A stretch of DNA of 64,000 nt, taken from contig NZ_LROZ01000014.1 of assembly GCF_001549985.1 (NCBI RefSeq), positions 1 through 64,000 on the forward strand. Reading direction: 5' to 3'. The position numbers and the translations under genes were made by a program. A model generated the notes under the pieces. The model ran no database searches, was not told the origin of the DNA, and saw only the letters and a program-made list of their open reading frames with translations. Origin of the DNA: Myroides odoratus (GTDB lineage: Bacteria; Bacteroidota; Bacteroidia; Flavobacteriales; Flavobacteriaceae). Below are positions 50,417-59,368 of the stretch, piece by piece (position 1 is the stretch's first letter; the number at the start of each line of letters is the position of its first letter).

Positions 50417-51493
50417 ATGAAAAGACATAACATGCTTATACCCTTAGCCTTATCTTTCGCTATTTTCAGCTGTTCTGAAAAAAATAATTTAGAAAAAAAT
50501 GTAATTTCTTTAAATACATCCGAATTAAAGCAGGTTTACAACGATAAAGAAGCTATAAAATTAAGCTTAAATCTCGCGCCAAACACCGAGCTAGACTCTG
50601 TAGTTTACCACTTAAACGATATCCGTTTAGGTGCAGTAAAGGGAAATGAAATCCTAAACGCTCCTTTGAAAGGACAAAAATTTGGACAATACACCCTGAA
50701 AGGAACAGCCTATCTCAATAAAGAAAGTAAAGAAGTTTCTTCTCATATTGCAATTCTTTCTTCCGTTGCTCCTCAAATGATTAATTATACAATCGTCAAT
50801 ACTATTCCGCATGATATCAAAGCCTATACACAAGGTCTAGAATTTCACAATGGTATTTTATTTGAAAGTACAGGAAATGGCGAAGGAATTGGAACGGGTA
50901 CCAAAGGTGTATCGAGCGTTCGCCAACTCAACCCTAAAACAGGGGAAGTAATCAAGATTAAAGAACTTCCAGCAGCAATCTTTGGAGAAGGTTGTACAAT
51001 TCTAAACAACAAATTGTATCAATTGACTTACAAAAACAATGAAGCTTATGTTTACAATCCAGATACTTTAGAACAGCTTGCTACTATTCCTTACTTCAAA
51101 AAAACAGAAGGTTGGGGATTATGTAATGATGGACAATATCTCTATATGACAGATGGCTCTGAAAAGATTTACAAATTAAATCCAGATACATTTGAGAAAG
51201 TAGATGAAATAACAGTTGCTGCACAACGAGAAATCTTAGTAAACATCAACGAACTAGAATGGGTAAATGGTAAAATTTACGCTAATTTCTATGGTAAAAG
51301 TGGTGTAGCTGTCATTGACCCAATATCAGGATCTGTAGAAGGAGTTCTTGATCTTTCTCAACTATATGATTTAGTTGAAAAACATCCTGATTTAGATGTC
51401 TTGAACGGTATTGCATACAATGCCAAAACAAATACATTTTTTGTAACAGGTAAAAACTGGAATAAAATGTTTGAAATTAAGATTATTGACTAG
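50417..51493 (+). CDS. Glutaminyl-peptide cyclotransferase lipoprotein
   Basis: 358 residues. The lipoprotein signal MKRHNMLIPLALSFAIFSCS predicts lipidation at Cys19. After about 110 residues of beta-rich N-terminal domain comes a five-bladed propeller of the plant-type glutamine cyclotransferase family (HDIKAYTQGLEFHNGILFEST; FGEGCTILNNKLYQLTYK; TEGWGLCNDGQYLYMTDGS; INELEWVNGKIYAN; DVLNGIAYN). It converts N-terminal Gln to pyroglutamate on exported peptides; many Bacteroidetes exported proteins start with Gln after cleavage (as several in this window do). Confidence 0.9.
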   Translation: MKRHNMLIPLALSFAIFSCSEKNNLEKNVISLNTSELKQVYNDKEAIKLSLNLAPNTELDSVVYHLNDIRLGAVKGNEILNAPLKGQKFGQYTLKGTAYLNKESKEVSSHIAILSSVAPQMINYTIVNTIPHDIKAYTQGLEFHNGILFESTGNGEGIGTGTKGVSSVRQLNPKTGEVIKIKELPAAIFGEGCTILNNKLYQLTYKNNEAYVYNPDTLEQLATIPYFKKTEGWGLCNDGQYLYMTDGSEKIYKLNPDTFEKVDEITVAAQREILVNINELEWVNGKIYANFYGKSGVAVIDPISGSVEGVLDLSQLYDLVEKHPDLDVLNGIAYNAKTNTFFVTGKNWNKMFEIKIID

Positions 51494-51553
51494 GTGGAGA
51501 ACGAAATGAAAAATGGTGTTGGTGAAATTTATCTACCCTAATTTATAACTGAA

Positions 51554-51590
51554 CATAAAAAGAGGAACTCGATGAGTTCCTCTTTTTATG
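51554..51590. terminator. Strong bidirectional terminator
   Basis: A 17-bp stem (cataaaaagaggaactc / gagttcctctttttatg) with a 3-base loop sits between the convergent cyclotransferase and DUF2461 genes. Confidence 0.92.
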
Positions 51591-51676
51591 TGATTAAGTA
51601 AGCTTCTATAAGTACTTCCCTTCTCCATTTTTTCCAGCCAATTAGCAAATTACCACTTTCCACTTTCCCTTCTCCA

Positions 51677-52351
51677 CTAATCATACAAACTCACTCCATT
51701 TACATCTGTTGTCAGTACTTCAGACATATAATCAAAAAAGGGCTTCATTGCTTCAAACGTCTGAATCGCTTCCTTGATAAATCCAGGTTGGATCATTTCT
51801 TCATCCGTAAAGGATCGCATCACTAAAAACTGTTTTTTGCGCAGTAAATCAATAGCAGGATGCTCTTTATCGAAACCTTTAGGGGCCGTTTTAAGCTCCT
51901 CACCCACTAATCCTCCAAATGCTTTTACAAATACTGGATTACTGATAATTTCACGTAATTCTGAATCATCTAAAGCGATTTCTTTTCTAATGCGCAATAA
52001 ATCATCTTTATTAGGTTCCCAAAATCCTCCTCCAACAAAACTCTTTCCAGGTTCTATATTGAGGTAATATCCTCCGCGTAGTAAAGGTTTTTTTCTTCCA
52101 ATATGTAAACCAAAATAGGTTTTATATGGGGTTTTATCTTTTGAAAAACGCACATCTCGATACAAGCGATGCACGTGAAATACTTCAACCTCATCAACAG
52201 CTGCCATCTGATCATAAACGCTTTTAAAAAAGCCCTTTACTTCTGTAAAAATGGCATCAATTTGTGGTTTATTTTCGGTAAACCAAGGCTTATTATTATT
52301 CGTTGCAATCTCCTCTAAAAGAGCGAAATGCTCTTGTTTCAAATGATTCAT
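51677..52351 (-). CDS. DUF2461 domain-containing protein
   Basis: 224 residues from the ATG at 52351 (MNHLKQEHFALLEEIATNN); an upstream in-frame TTG adds six residues. It fits the DUF2461/TIGR02453 family: NNNKPWFTENKP, VHRLYRDVRFSKDKTPYKTY, GGYYLNIEPGKSFVGGGFW. Cytoplasmic, function unknown. It lies 31 bases downstream of the tyrosine phosphatase gene on the same strand. Confidence 0.88.
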   Translation of the reverse strand: MNHLKQEHFALLEEIATNNNKPWFTENKPQIDAIFTEVKGFFKSVYDQMAAVDEVEVFHVHRLYRDVRFSKDKTPYKTYFGLHIGRKKPLLRGGYYLNIEPGKSFVGGGFWEPNKDDLLRIRKEIALDDSELREIISNPVFVKAFGGLVGEELKTAPKGFDKEHPAIDLLRKKQFLVMRSFTDEEMIQPGFIKEAIQTFEAMKPFFDYMSEVLTTDVNGVSLYD

Positions 52352-52382
52352 ATACTTTCTTTCTAACAATTGAATGACAAAT

Positions 52383-53363
52383 TTACTTTAAAATAACGGT
52401 ATATTTTTCGATATACTTTTGACGTTGGTCCTTTGTAATGGATAATCCTTCCTGAATATAATTATCCATCGATCCATACTTTGCTTCTATTGCAGCAAAC
52501 ATCGCTTCTAAATAATTGGGTTTAATCCAAGAGAAATTCTCAATTACTTCATAGTCAATTTTAGGAAAAATAAATTTGCCAAACTTCGCTAATTTCATTC
52601 TTCCAGAAACGTCATCGACGCGTTCATTATTAGAGCGTAAATACTCTTCCATGATGGTTTCTCGATCCACATTGAGAATACTCAACAGTATAGCGCCAAT
52701 CATCCCCGTACGGTCCTTTCCTGCAGAACAGTGAAACAAAGTAGCTTCCTCATGATCTAGCATACGCAAAACAATCTCGCGAATCTTTTGAGGATTATCC
52801 AAAACGTAAACCCCATAAAAATCCTCCACTGCCTTATTCGATTCCTCTACTGTCACTCTTCCCTTTAAGACCTCTTTTTTCGCCTTACTAAACATGTCTT
52901 CTGAATCTTCAAAAGCTTGTTCATTGTAATATTGGATGGTTGTTGGTAGATGATCTGGATGCTTTTTTATTTCTCGATCCGTTCTTAAATCAATGACTTG
53001 CGTAATAGTATAGTCGTCTAATATTTTAAAATGCTTCTTTTTTAATTTTCCTAAATGACCACTGCGATAAAAATGACCAGATTTGATTACCCGTTGATCT
53101 TGTGTGATAATTCCTCCTAATTCGCGAACATTAGAAACATTAGGGATTTCAACTCTTTGATTCACTTCTAGATATAATTCTCTCTGTTTAGCATTGGGGG
53201 TAAACTTATTTTCTTTACCCATCGCATAGCGTTGGGTTAAAGCTTCATAATTTTCAGTAGTGTCTAGCTTAGAAAATCTAATTGGTTGATAGGCATGTTT
53301 ATAAGAACAGCTCCCCAATAACAACATCCCTCCTACTAAAACAAGGATTTCATATTTTTTCAT
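52383..53363 (-). CDS. Tyrosine phosphatase-like lipoprotein
   Basis: 326 residues. The lipoprotein signal MKKYEILVLVGGMLLLGSCS predicts lipidation at Cys19. The phosphatase domain has VSNVRELGGIITQDQRVIKSG typical of the Y_phosphatase3/LipA-type family, an acidic DLRTDREIKKHPD segment, and the active-site P-loop FHCSAGKDRTG with nucleophile Cys and Arg. It probably dephosphorylates phosphotyrosine or phosphoinositide-like substrates outside the cytoplasm. It is followed by the DUF2461 gene. Confidence 0.9.
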   Translation of the reverse strand: MKKYEILVLVGGMLLLGSCSYKHAYQPIRFSKLDTTENYEALTQRYAMGKENKFTPNAKQRELYLEVNQRVEIPNVSNVRELGGIITQDQRVIKSGHFYRSGHLGKLKKKHFKILDDYTITQVIDLRTDREIKKHPDHLPTTIQYYNEQAFEDSEDMFSKAKKEVLKGRVTVEESNKAVEDFYGVYVLDNPQKIREIVLRMLDHEEATLFHCSAGKDRTGMIGAILLSILNVDRETIMEEYLRSNNERVDDVSGRMKLAKFGKFIFPKIDYEVIENFSWIKPNYLEAMFAAIEAKYGSMDNYIQEGLSITKDQRQKYIEKYTVILK

Positions 53364-53433
53364 AACTCATTTTATATTAACCTTTCTCAAAGTTAAGCAT
53401 TTCTAACCTATTTTTGTTTTTACCCCGTTTCCA

Positions 53434-53467
53434 TAAAAAAAGCAATGCTTGACTGCATTGCTTTTTT
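53434..53467 (-). terminator. Intrinsic terminator of the Ntn hydrolase gene
   Basis: A 14-bp stem (aaaaaaagcaatgc / gcattgctttttt) with a 6-base loop lies 21 bases past the stop at 53488 on the minus strand. Confidence 0.88.
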
Positions 53468-53487
53468 ATTTTTGAGCTAAATTCAAA

Positions 53488-54543
53488 CTAAATTCCCATA
53501 AACTGGAACGGTTTGCTCTCTACTAATTGATTATTCGATAAACCGAAATACTGTTGTCTCTTAGAAACATCTAATTTTTTTACTTTAGTTTTCTCACTGA
53601 AATCCAACGTTTTTAAATCCAACCACAAAGGCGATAACGTCAATGGATCTTCGTAATAATACAGTAAATTCTTTTGATCCGAAACAGCTCTCCATTTTGT
53701 AGAAGAAAGATTTGGATACCCTTCAATATGAACCCCATACGGAACAGAACAGTTTCGAATGACACTAAATGCAGCACCTACTGCAACCATCGGATCATCA
53801 CTTTGATCTACTGCTGTTGCATAATAAGAAGCGCGAGCAAAGCGATCTTCTGATCTTCCTGTTCCTGGCAATACTTGGTTTCCTGGTAAAAATGCCCAAT
53901 AATCTCGAATTGCCAATTGTTTTTCATATGTTGGTGAATTGGTAACTACCGTATAAGAGGGATCGTGATATACCACTAATTTCCCATCAATATACTCTAA
54001 AACAGCATTATCTCCTTTGGCATCAGACATTGTTAAATGCACCGTGGCTAATGTTGTTCTACCTGGCGTATTAGCTGTAACAACTGCAACAGGATTTTTC
54101 TGTAAATCCGTTACTGCTTCTGCTACCGTTGCATAATTATCTAATACATATTGTGCCCAAATAGCTAAACTCATTCCTTTTTGTTTTCCATTTGGATCGT
54201 AATCCGGATATTGTGACTCTACTAACCATAGGATATTCGCTACAAGACCTTTTTCATTCATTCCGTCAGTTGTAGCAATATCAAAAGCCGATACAATAAC
54301 ACTACCGTATTTTGATTTCCATTTGGCTGATGCTTTACCAACTTCACCGGTGCGTTCCATTCCTCTTGGGAAAACCCAGATATTCGGATCAATTTCATCT
54401 TTCCAATCCATGGAGCGTGCAGTGATAATTGTGTTATTAGGCCCTTTGTATACCACTCGAGTACACGCATAGGCATCTGATGCTACAGGTAGTAAAAAAG
54501 CTGCTAAAGCTAGATTAGCGACCCAGATTTTCCATTTTTTCAT
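53488..54543 (-). CDS. Linear amide C-N hydrolase (choloylglycine hydrolase/penicillin V acylase family)
   Basis: 351 residues. A signal peptide ends ASDAYA, directly exposing Cys27 (CTRVVYKG) as the N-terminal catalytic nucleophile of the Ntn hydrolase fold. Further conserved parts are ARSMDWKDEIDPNIWVFPRG (catalytic Asp/Arg), DGMNEKGL, and the LEYIDGKLVVY ... VVTNSPTYEKQL segment with the oxyanion Asn. It hydrolyses amide bonds in bile salts, penicillin V or N-acyl homoserine lactones; the substrate cannot be told. Location periplasmic. It precedes the terminator above. Confidence 0.9.
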   Translation of the reverse strand: MKKWKIWVANLALAAFLLPVASDAYACTRVVYKGPNNTIITARSMDWKDEIDPNIWVFPRGMERTGEVGKASAKWKSKYGSVIVSAFDIATTDGMNEKGLVANILWLVESQYPDYDPNGKQKGMSLAIWAQYVLDNYATVAEAVTDLQKNPVAVVTANTPGRTTLATVHLTMSDAKGDNAVLEYIDGKLVVYHDPSYTVVTNSPTYEKQLAIRDYWAFLPGNQVLPGTGRSEDRFARASYYATAVDQSDDPMVAVGAAFSVIRNCSVPYGVHIEGYPNLSSTKWRAVSDQKNLLYYYEDPLTLSPLWLDLKTLDFSEKTKVKKLDVSKRQQYFGLSNNQLVESKPFQFMGI

Positions 54544-54565
54544 AGTTCAAGGGTTTTATGTGTGT

Positions 54566-55870
54566 TTATTTTAAAGCTTGTTTAAAAGCTAGTAAAGCTC
54601 GTTCCCTAGCTAGTTTATGCTCCACTATAGGAGTAAGATAAGTAGATTCTTCATACTGAGGAATCCACTTTTTTATGTAATTGAACTCTTTGTCAAACTT
54701 CTTTTGTTGTTCTGCGGGATTAAAAACTCTAAAATAAGGAGCAGCATCACAACCACATCCTGCGGCCCATTGCCAATTCCCCACATTTAGAGCTAGGTCA
54801 TAATCATTGAGGTGTTGAGCAAAATAGGCTTCTCCCCAACGCCAATCAATCAATAAGTGTTTCACTAAAAAACTAGCAACTACCATACGCACGCGATTGT
54901 GCATATATCCCGTTTGGTTCAATTCGCGCATTCCTGCATCCACTAGTGGATACCCTGTTTCTCCTTTACACCAAGCCTCAAATTCTGCTTCGTTATTTCG
55001 CCATTGTATATTTTCATATTCTCTTTTAAAACAGGCTCTTGCCGATTGTGGATAATGGTATAAGATGCTCATAAAAAACTCCCTCCAAATCAATTGGCTC
55101 AACCAGGTTTCATTATCATGCAAGGCTTGTCGCACACAAGCGCGAATAGATACTGTTCCAAATCGCAATGCAATTCCCAAACGCGTGGTAGCATCTAAGG
55201 CTGGATAATCGCGATTGGCTGTATAATTTTGAATGATGGATGAATCAAAGGCTGGTGTTGTAAAGTCAAATTTCGTTTCTGCATCATAGCCCAACTCCGT
55301 TAAGCTTGGCATCACTTGATTCTCTTTTTTAGCAACAAAATAATCTGCTTTTAAGTCCAAAGTCCAAGCTAGTAAATGCTGTTCTGTCAGCCTACTTCTC
55401 CATAATTTAGCATAAGGCGTATAAACTTTATAAGGAGTCTGATCACTTTTCAGCAATTCATTTGCTTCAAAAATCACTTGATCTTTATAAGCATAAAAAG
55501 GAATAGCATGCGTTGCTAAAAAAGCATGAACAGCTACATCTCGTTTACGCGTTGCTGGTTCGTAATCTGCATTGGTATAAACCGCCTTGATTGCATAGGT
55601 TTGTACAAGTTGTTCAAAAACAGGTAAGACTGCGTTATGATAAAAAGCCACTTGACTGTTATGCTCTTGCAAGAGCGTATTGACTTGTTCTAACGCTTGA
55701 TACAAATATTGTACTCGTTTATCTGCTGTATTTGGAAATTGCGCCAAGATATCCGTATCAAAAATGAATATCGGCAACACTTTTTTTCCTGATTTTATAG
55801 CATGATATAAACCTACATTGTCATGTAAGCGAATATCCCTTCGATACCAAAAAATTACAATTTCTTCCAT
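54566..55870 (-). CDS. phrB: Deoxyribodipyrimidine photolyase (class I CPD)
   Basis: 434 residues. The N-terminal antenna domain (IVIFWYRRDIRLHDNVGLYHA) and C-terminal FAD domain are complete: TRLGIALRFGTVSIR, SQLIWREFFMSILYH, ELNQTGYMHNRVRMVVASFLVKHL and the class I signature DYDLALNVGNWQWAAGCGCDAAPYFRVFNP. The tryptophan chain for FAD reduction (WREFF, WRWGE, NWQW) is visible. It repairs UV-induced cyclobutane dimers using light. It is 22 bases upstream of the Ntn hydrolase gene, so the two are probably co-transcribed. Confidence 0.94.
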   Translation of the reverse strand: MEEIVIFWYRRDIRLHDNVGLYHAIKSGKKVLPIFIFDTDILAQFPNTADKRVQYLYQALEQVNTLLQEHNSQVAFYHNAVLPVFEQLVQTYAIKAVYTNADYEPATRKRDVAVHAFLATHAIPFYAYKDQVIFEANELLKSDQTPYKVYTPYAKLWRSRLTEQHLLAWTLDLKADYFVAKKENQVMPSLTELGYDAETKFDFTTPAFDSSIIQNYTANRDYPALDATTRLGIALRFGTVSIRACVRQALHDNETWLSQLIWREFFMSILYHYPQSARACFKREYENIQWRNNEAEFEAWCKGETGYPLVDAGMRELNQTGYMHNRVRMVVASFLVKHLLIDWRWGEAYFAQHLNDYDLALNVGNWQWAAGCGCDAAPYFRVFNPAEQQKKFDKEFNYIKKWIPQYEESTYLTPIVEHKLARERALLAFKQALK

Positions 55871-55887
55871 ATTAGTAAGTCCTACTA

Positions 55888-55923
55888 AAAAGACCCTTTA
55901 TTAAATGGAATAAAGGGTCTTTA
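55888..55923 (-). terminator. Terminator of the sdh-porin-DASS operon
   Basis: A 14-bp stem (aaagaccctttatt / aataaagggtcttt) with an 8-base loop lies 18 bases past the transporter stop at 55941 on the minus strand, separating this operon from phrB. Confidence 0.88.
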
Positions 55924-55940
55924 AAGATAACTTTTTTTAT

Positions 55941-57371
55941 TTAAAAATAACCAATAATACTGAGCCAAGTTGTTCCCACTACCAAATAAATCGCTAGCAA
56001 TAGGAGACCGATGATCAATCCATACGTCCACCAAGACTTCAATTCAACATAACCACTTCCGAAAAATACAGGAGCTGGGCCATGTCCATAATGTGTCAAG
56101 GTTCCATAGATAGATCCCATATATCCAAGAGTTAAAGCCAATAACATTGGTGGCACACCTAAGGATACACCAACTCCCAAAAGGGCAGCATACATTGCCG
56201 CAACGTGAGCAGTTGCACTAGCAAATATATAGTGACTAAAGAAATAAACAATGATAATTAGAGGATAAGCATAATGCCAATCAATTCCTCCCATTTGTGC
56301 CTTAACTAAATCACTAAACCAGCCAATAAATCCAAGCGTATTCAATGAACTAGCCATCATTACTAACACTGCAAACCACACAATGGTATCCCAAGCGCCT
56401 TTTTCTGATTTGACATCATCCCATGTTAATACAGAAGTCAACAATAAGATAGCTAATCCGATAAAAGCTGTAGTTGTTGCATCAATCGTGAATAAATCTC
56501 CTGTAATCCACAAGAAGAGCAAGATAAAAAAGGTCACTAACATCAACTTTTCTGGCAATGTTAATTTCCCCATTTCTCTTAATTTCTCTGTAGCAATTTT
56601 TGGGGCATCCCCTGTTTTCTTTAATTCTGGTGGATAAATTTTATACAACACCAAAGGAGTAAGGAGGAATGCAAGCGCCCCAGGTATAAAACCTCCAACG
56701 GCCCAATTCATCCAGCTAATATTAATTCCAATATCGGCAGCAAACTTCTGACACATCGGATTACTTGCCGTACCAGTTAAGAACATGGCTGATGTAATCA
56801 GGTTCAAGTAGTAGCAATTCAAAGTTAAAAAAGAGCCTACTTTCTTTTTTGTTTCTTCTTTTGATGGGTCAGAACCAAAATTCATCGCCATCGATTTCAT
56901 GATGGGATATATAATTCCACCCCCACGAGCTGTATTACTCGGAATAGCAGGTGCTAATACCAAATCGGCCAATCCTAATCCATACGCTAACCCTAACGTA
57001 CTTTTACCAAAAGCACGAATAAATAAGTAAGCAATACGATTCCCTAACCCTGTTTTAATAAAACCTCTAGCAATAAAGAATGAGATTCCAATTAGCCAAA
57101 TAACCTTATCTCCAAATCCTTTTAAACTAAGCGTAATAGATTGTCCTGCATTTCCTGGTGCTAACAATTGAAAGAATGCCGTAAGTCCCACAGCAATCAT
57201 ACACATGGTCCCCATAGGAGCAGCTTTGAGGATAATCCCTAAAATAGTACTCACAAAAATGGCAAACAAATGCCAAGCTTCTGGTGTTACTCCCTCTGGG
57301 ATGGGACAAAACCAAAGTAATATCCCTATTACTACGGTAATTCCGAAATTTTTTAAATTTACTTCTTTCAT
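55941..57371 (-). CDS. DASS family sodium:dicarboxylate transporter
   Basis: 476 residues with about 12 hydrophobic segments. The two SNT substrate/sodium signatures are present as APAIPSNTARGGG and FASATAHVAAMY (SAT variant), plus a terminal YGHGPAPVFFGSGYV. The sequence resembles the CitT/SODiT1 plant-type 2-oxoglutarate/malate translocators of the SLC13/DASS family. It imports C4-dicarboxylates such as succinate, fumarate or malate across the inner membrane. It is the last gene of the succinate dehydrogenase operon, 29 bases after the porin, which supports dicarboxylate as substrate. Confidence 0.9.
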   Translation of the reverse strand: MKEVNLKNFGITVVIGILLWFCPIPEGVTPEAWHLFAIFVSTILGIILKAAPMGTMCMIAVGLTAFFQLLAPGNAGQSITLSLKGFGDKVIWLIGISFFIARGFIKTGLGNRIAYLFIRAFGKSTLGLAYGLGLADLVLAPAIPSNTARGGGIIYPIMKSMAMNFGSDPSKEETKKKVGSFLTLNCYYLNLITSAMFLTGTASNPMCQKFAADIGINISWMNWAVGGFIPGALAFLLTPLVLYKIYPPELKKTGDAPKIATEKLREMGKLTLPEKLMLVTFFILLFLWITGDLFTIDATTTAFIGLAILLLTSVLTWDDVKSEKGAWDTIVWFAVLVMMASSLNTLGFIGWFSDLVKAQMGGIDWHYAYPLIIIVYFFSHYIFASATAHVAAMYAALLGVGVSLGVPPMLLALTLGYMGSIYGTLTHYGHGPAPVFFGSGYVELKSWWTYGLIIGLLLLAIYLVVGTTWLSIIGYF

Positions 57372-57400
57372 AGAAGGAGTTTTTTATTGTTGTTCTTTAT

Positions 57401-58585
57401 TTACTGTAATCGACACTGAAATTGAATAAAGGCAAGATTTGAGTTATATGATTTTGTATGCTCAATATTCGTTTTATAATTGTCGATTTGCATTCCTACT
57501 TGTAATCGAGCACCATAGTTCTTTAAAAATTCTAAACTCACCATGGGAATCCAAGTTTGTCTTCCATTGGAATTGAGGTGTGCATTACCATCTAAGTATT
57601 CGTAACGACAAGAAAGTTCAATCGTTTGCAATCGTTTCTTCCCTAAATCATAGCGAACATTTGGCAGAATATAAAAACTCTTCATCAAATAATCTTTCAC
57701 CTCACCTATACGCGTATCGAGGGGTTGGCTAAAATACAAATTGTGATTGACCCCTTGCTTTGCTTCTACCTGAAAATCAATACTCCAACGATCTCCTAGT
57801 GGAAAAAAAGCAGTAGCTTCTGTCCCCACGGCATATACCGTTTTCTTTTCCACTTCTCCTACTCCTCCACTAATTCCAACATTAATCTTGTGTTTGTCAT
57901 TGACATTAAATAACAATCGGCTGGAATAGTGTTTTCCGTCATCTTTATCCGTTTTGTTCTTACCATTTCCATTCGTCACTGAAAATCCATAACTCATCGG
58001 AACTTTACCTAGATCAACACTCCCTGTTACCCCAACTCCAATTTGGAAGCTCATCCAACTATTATCACTAAAGAGATAGTAGGAATTAGAATAATCAATG
58101 GATTTTACAATATCCACAGGATAAGTCTCTTCCATTCCGAATGAGGGTCTAAACTGTCCAACCGTAAATTGTAAATAGCGATTTATGGTATATTTGGCAT
58201 ATGCATTTTCAAGAACTTTGTGTTTAGGATCAGATTTGAAATCCGCAAGATTTACTAAAGCAACTACTTCTAAGTTTTCTGTTACCTTGGCATTCATAGA
58301 AACGCGCATTCGCTTTACTTCAAAAGAATTATTTGTTCCTTCTCCATCCCCATAGTGCAAACCATCAATATCCACACCCTTTTTAAAGTTATTTAAAAAA
58401 CGAGTTTGAAAAACACCACCTACTTTAAACTGAGGATATTTTTGTGTTGGATCATTTAATACAATCTTATCTTCAAACACCTTAACCGTGTCTTGTACAA
58501 TCGTTTGTTCTTGAGCTGTACTAGTAAATACAGTTAAAAAGCTTATCCCGCAAAGGAATAAGCTTTTTTTCATTTTCATTTTCAT
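57401..58585 (-). CDS. Outer membrane porin (OprO/OprP-like)
   Basis: 394 residues with a signal peptide; three possible ATGs (MKMKMKK) exist and the innermost, MKKSLFLC, gives the most standard signal, cleaved near TSTAQ. The body is a succession of amphipathic strands ending in an aromatic-type final strand (LAFIQFQCRLQ). FKVGGVFQTRFLNNF, FEVKRMRVSMNAKV and FTVGQFRPSFGMEE recall the phosphate-selective porin O/P family. Given its position between sdhB and a dicarboxylate transporter, it may admit dicarboxylates; that is inference. Confidence 0.87.
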   Translation of the reverse strand: MKMKMKKSLFLCGISFLTVFTSTAQEQTIVQDTVKVFEDKIVLNDPTQKYPQFKVGGVFQTRFLNNFKKGVDIDGLHYGDGEGTNNSFEVKRMRVSMNAKVTENLEVVALVNLADFKSDPKHKVLENAYAKYTINRYLQFTVGQFRPSFGMEETYPVDIVKSIDYSNSYYLFSDNSWMSFQIGVGVTGSVDLGKVPMSYGFSVTNGNGKNKTDKDDGKHYSSRLLFNVNDKHKINVGISGGVGEVEKKTVYAVGTEATAFFPLGDRWSIDFQVEAKQGVNHNLYFSQPLDTRIGEVKDYLMKSFYILPNVRYDLGKKRLQTIELSCRYEYLDGNAHLNSNGRQTWIPMVSLEFLKNYGARLQVGMQIDNYKTNIEHTKSYNSNLAFIQFQCRLQ

Positions 58586-58604
58586 TGTTATATCATTTTC
58601 ATTT

Positions 58605-59360
58605 TTACTTCTTTTTAAACTTGAGGAAACTCGCTCGATTGTATTCGTAATTCATACGAGCAATATTCAATACCGAAATTCCCTGCGGGCATTCAACCTC
58701 ACAAGCCTCAGTATTGGAACAGTGGCCGAATCCTTCTTCATCCATTTGCATAATCATAGTTAAGGCACGTTCTTTTCGTTCTTGTTGAGATTGAGGTAAT
58801 AAGGCCAATTGCGTAATTTTTGCAGAGGTAAATAAAGCTGCACTACCATTTTTACATGTAGCTACACAAGCCCCACACCCAATACAAGCGGCTGAGTCAA
58901 AAGCAGCTTCTGCCGTTTCATGTGATACAGGAATGGTATTCGCTTCAGGGGCTTGCCCTGTATTTACCGATACATATCCTCCAGCCGAAATAATGCGATC
59001 AAACGCACTTCGATCCACTTTCAAATCTTTTTTAACAGGAAAACCTGCAGCTTTGAAAGGTTCAATCAAAATTGTTTCTCCATCTTTAAACTCTCTCATA
59101 TGCAACTGACAAGTCGTAGTATTTTCTAACGGCCCATGTGCATTTCCATTGATAACAACTCCACATTGCCCACAAATTCCTTCCCTACAATCATGATCAA
59201 ATTCAATAGGATCTTCTTTCTTTGAAATTAATTGTTCATTTAACGTGTCCAACATTTCCAAAAAAGACATGTGTGTATTTACATTATCTATCGCATAATC
59301 TACAAGTTTTCCTTCCGATTTACGATCTTTCTGTCTCCATATTTTAAGATTCAATTTCAT
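58605..59360 (-). CDS. sdhB: Succinate dehydrogenase/fumarate reductase iron-sulfur subunit
   Basis: 251 residues. The plant-type 2Fe-2S site is in CREGICGQCGVVINGNAHG with a distant Cys in TTTCQLHM. The bacterial ferredoxin-type clusters follow: CIGCGACVATCKNG and CSNTEACEVECPQG. It transfers electrons between flavin and quinone at the inner membrane. Nine bases separate it from sdhA. Direction (succinate oxidation or fumarate reduction) is not decidable from this subunit. Confidence 0.95.
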   Translation of the reverse strand: MKLNLKIWRQKDRKSEGKLVDYAIDNVNTHMSFLEMLDTLNEQLISKKEDPIEFDHDCREGICGQCGVVINGNAHGPLENTTTCQLHMREFKDGETILIEPFKAAGFPVKKDLKVDRSAFDRIISAGGYVSVNTGQAPEANTIPVSHETAEAAFDSAACIGCGACVATCKNGSAALFTSAKITQLALLPQSQQERKERALTMIMQMDEEGFGHCSNTEACEVECPQGISVLNIARMNYEYNRASFLKFKKK

Positions 59361-59368
59361 AGCCTCTA

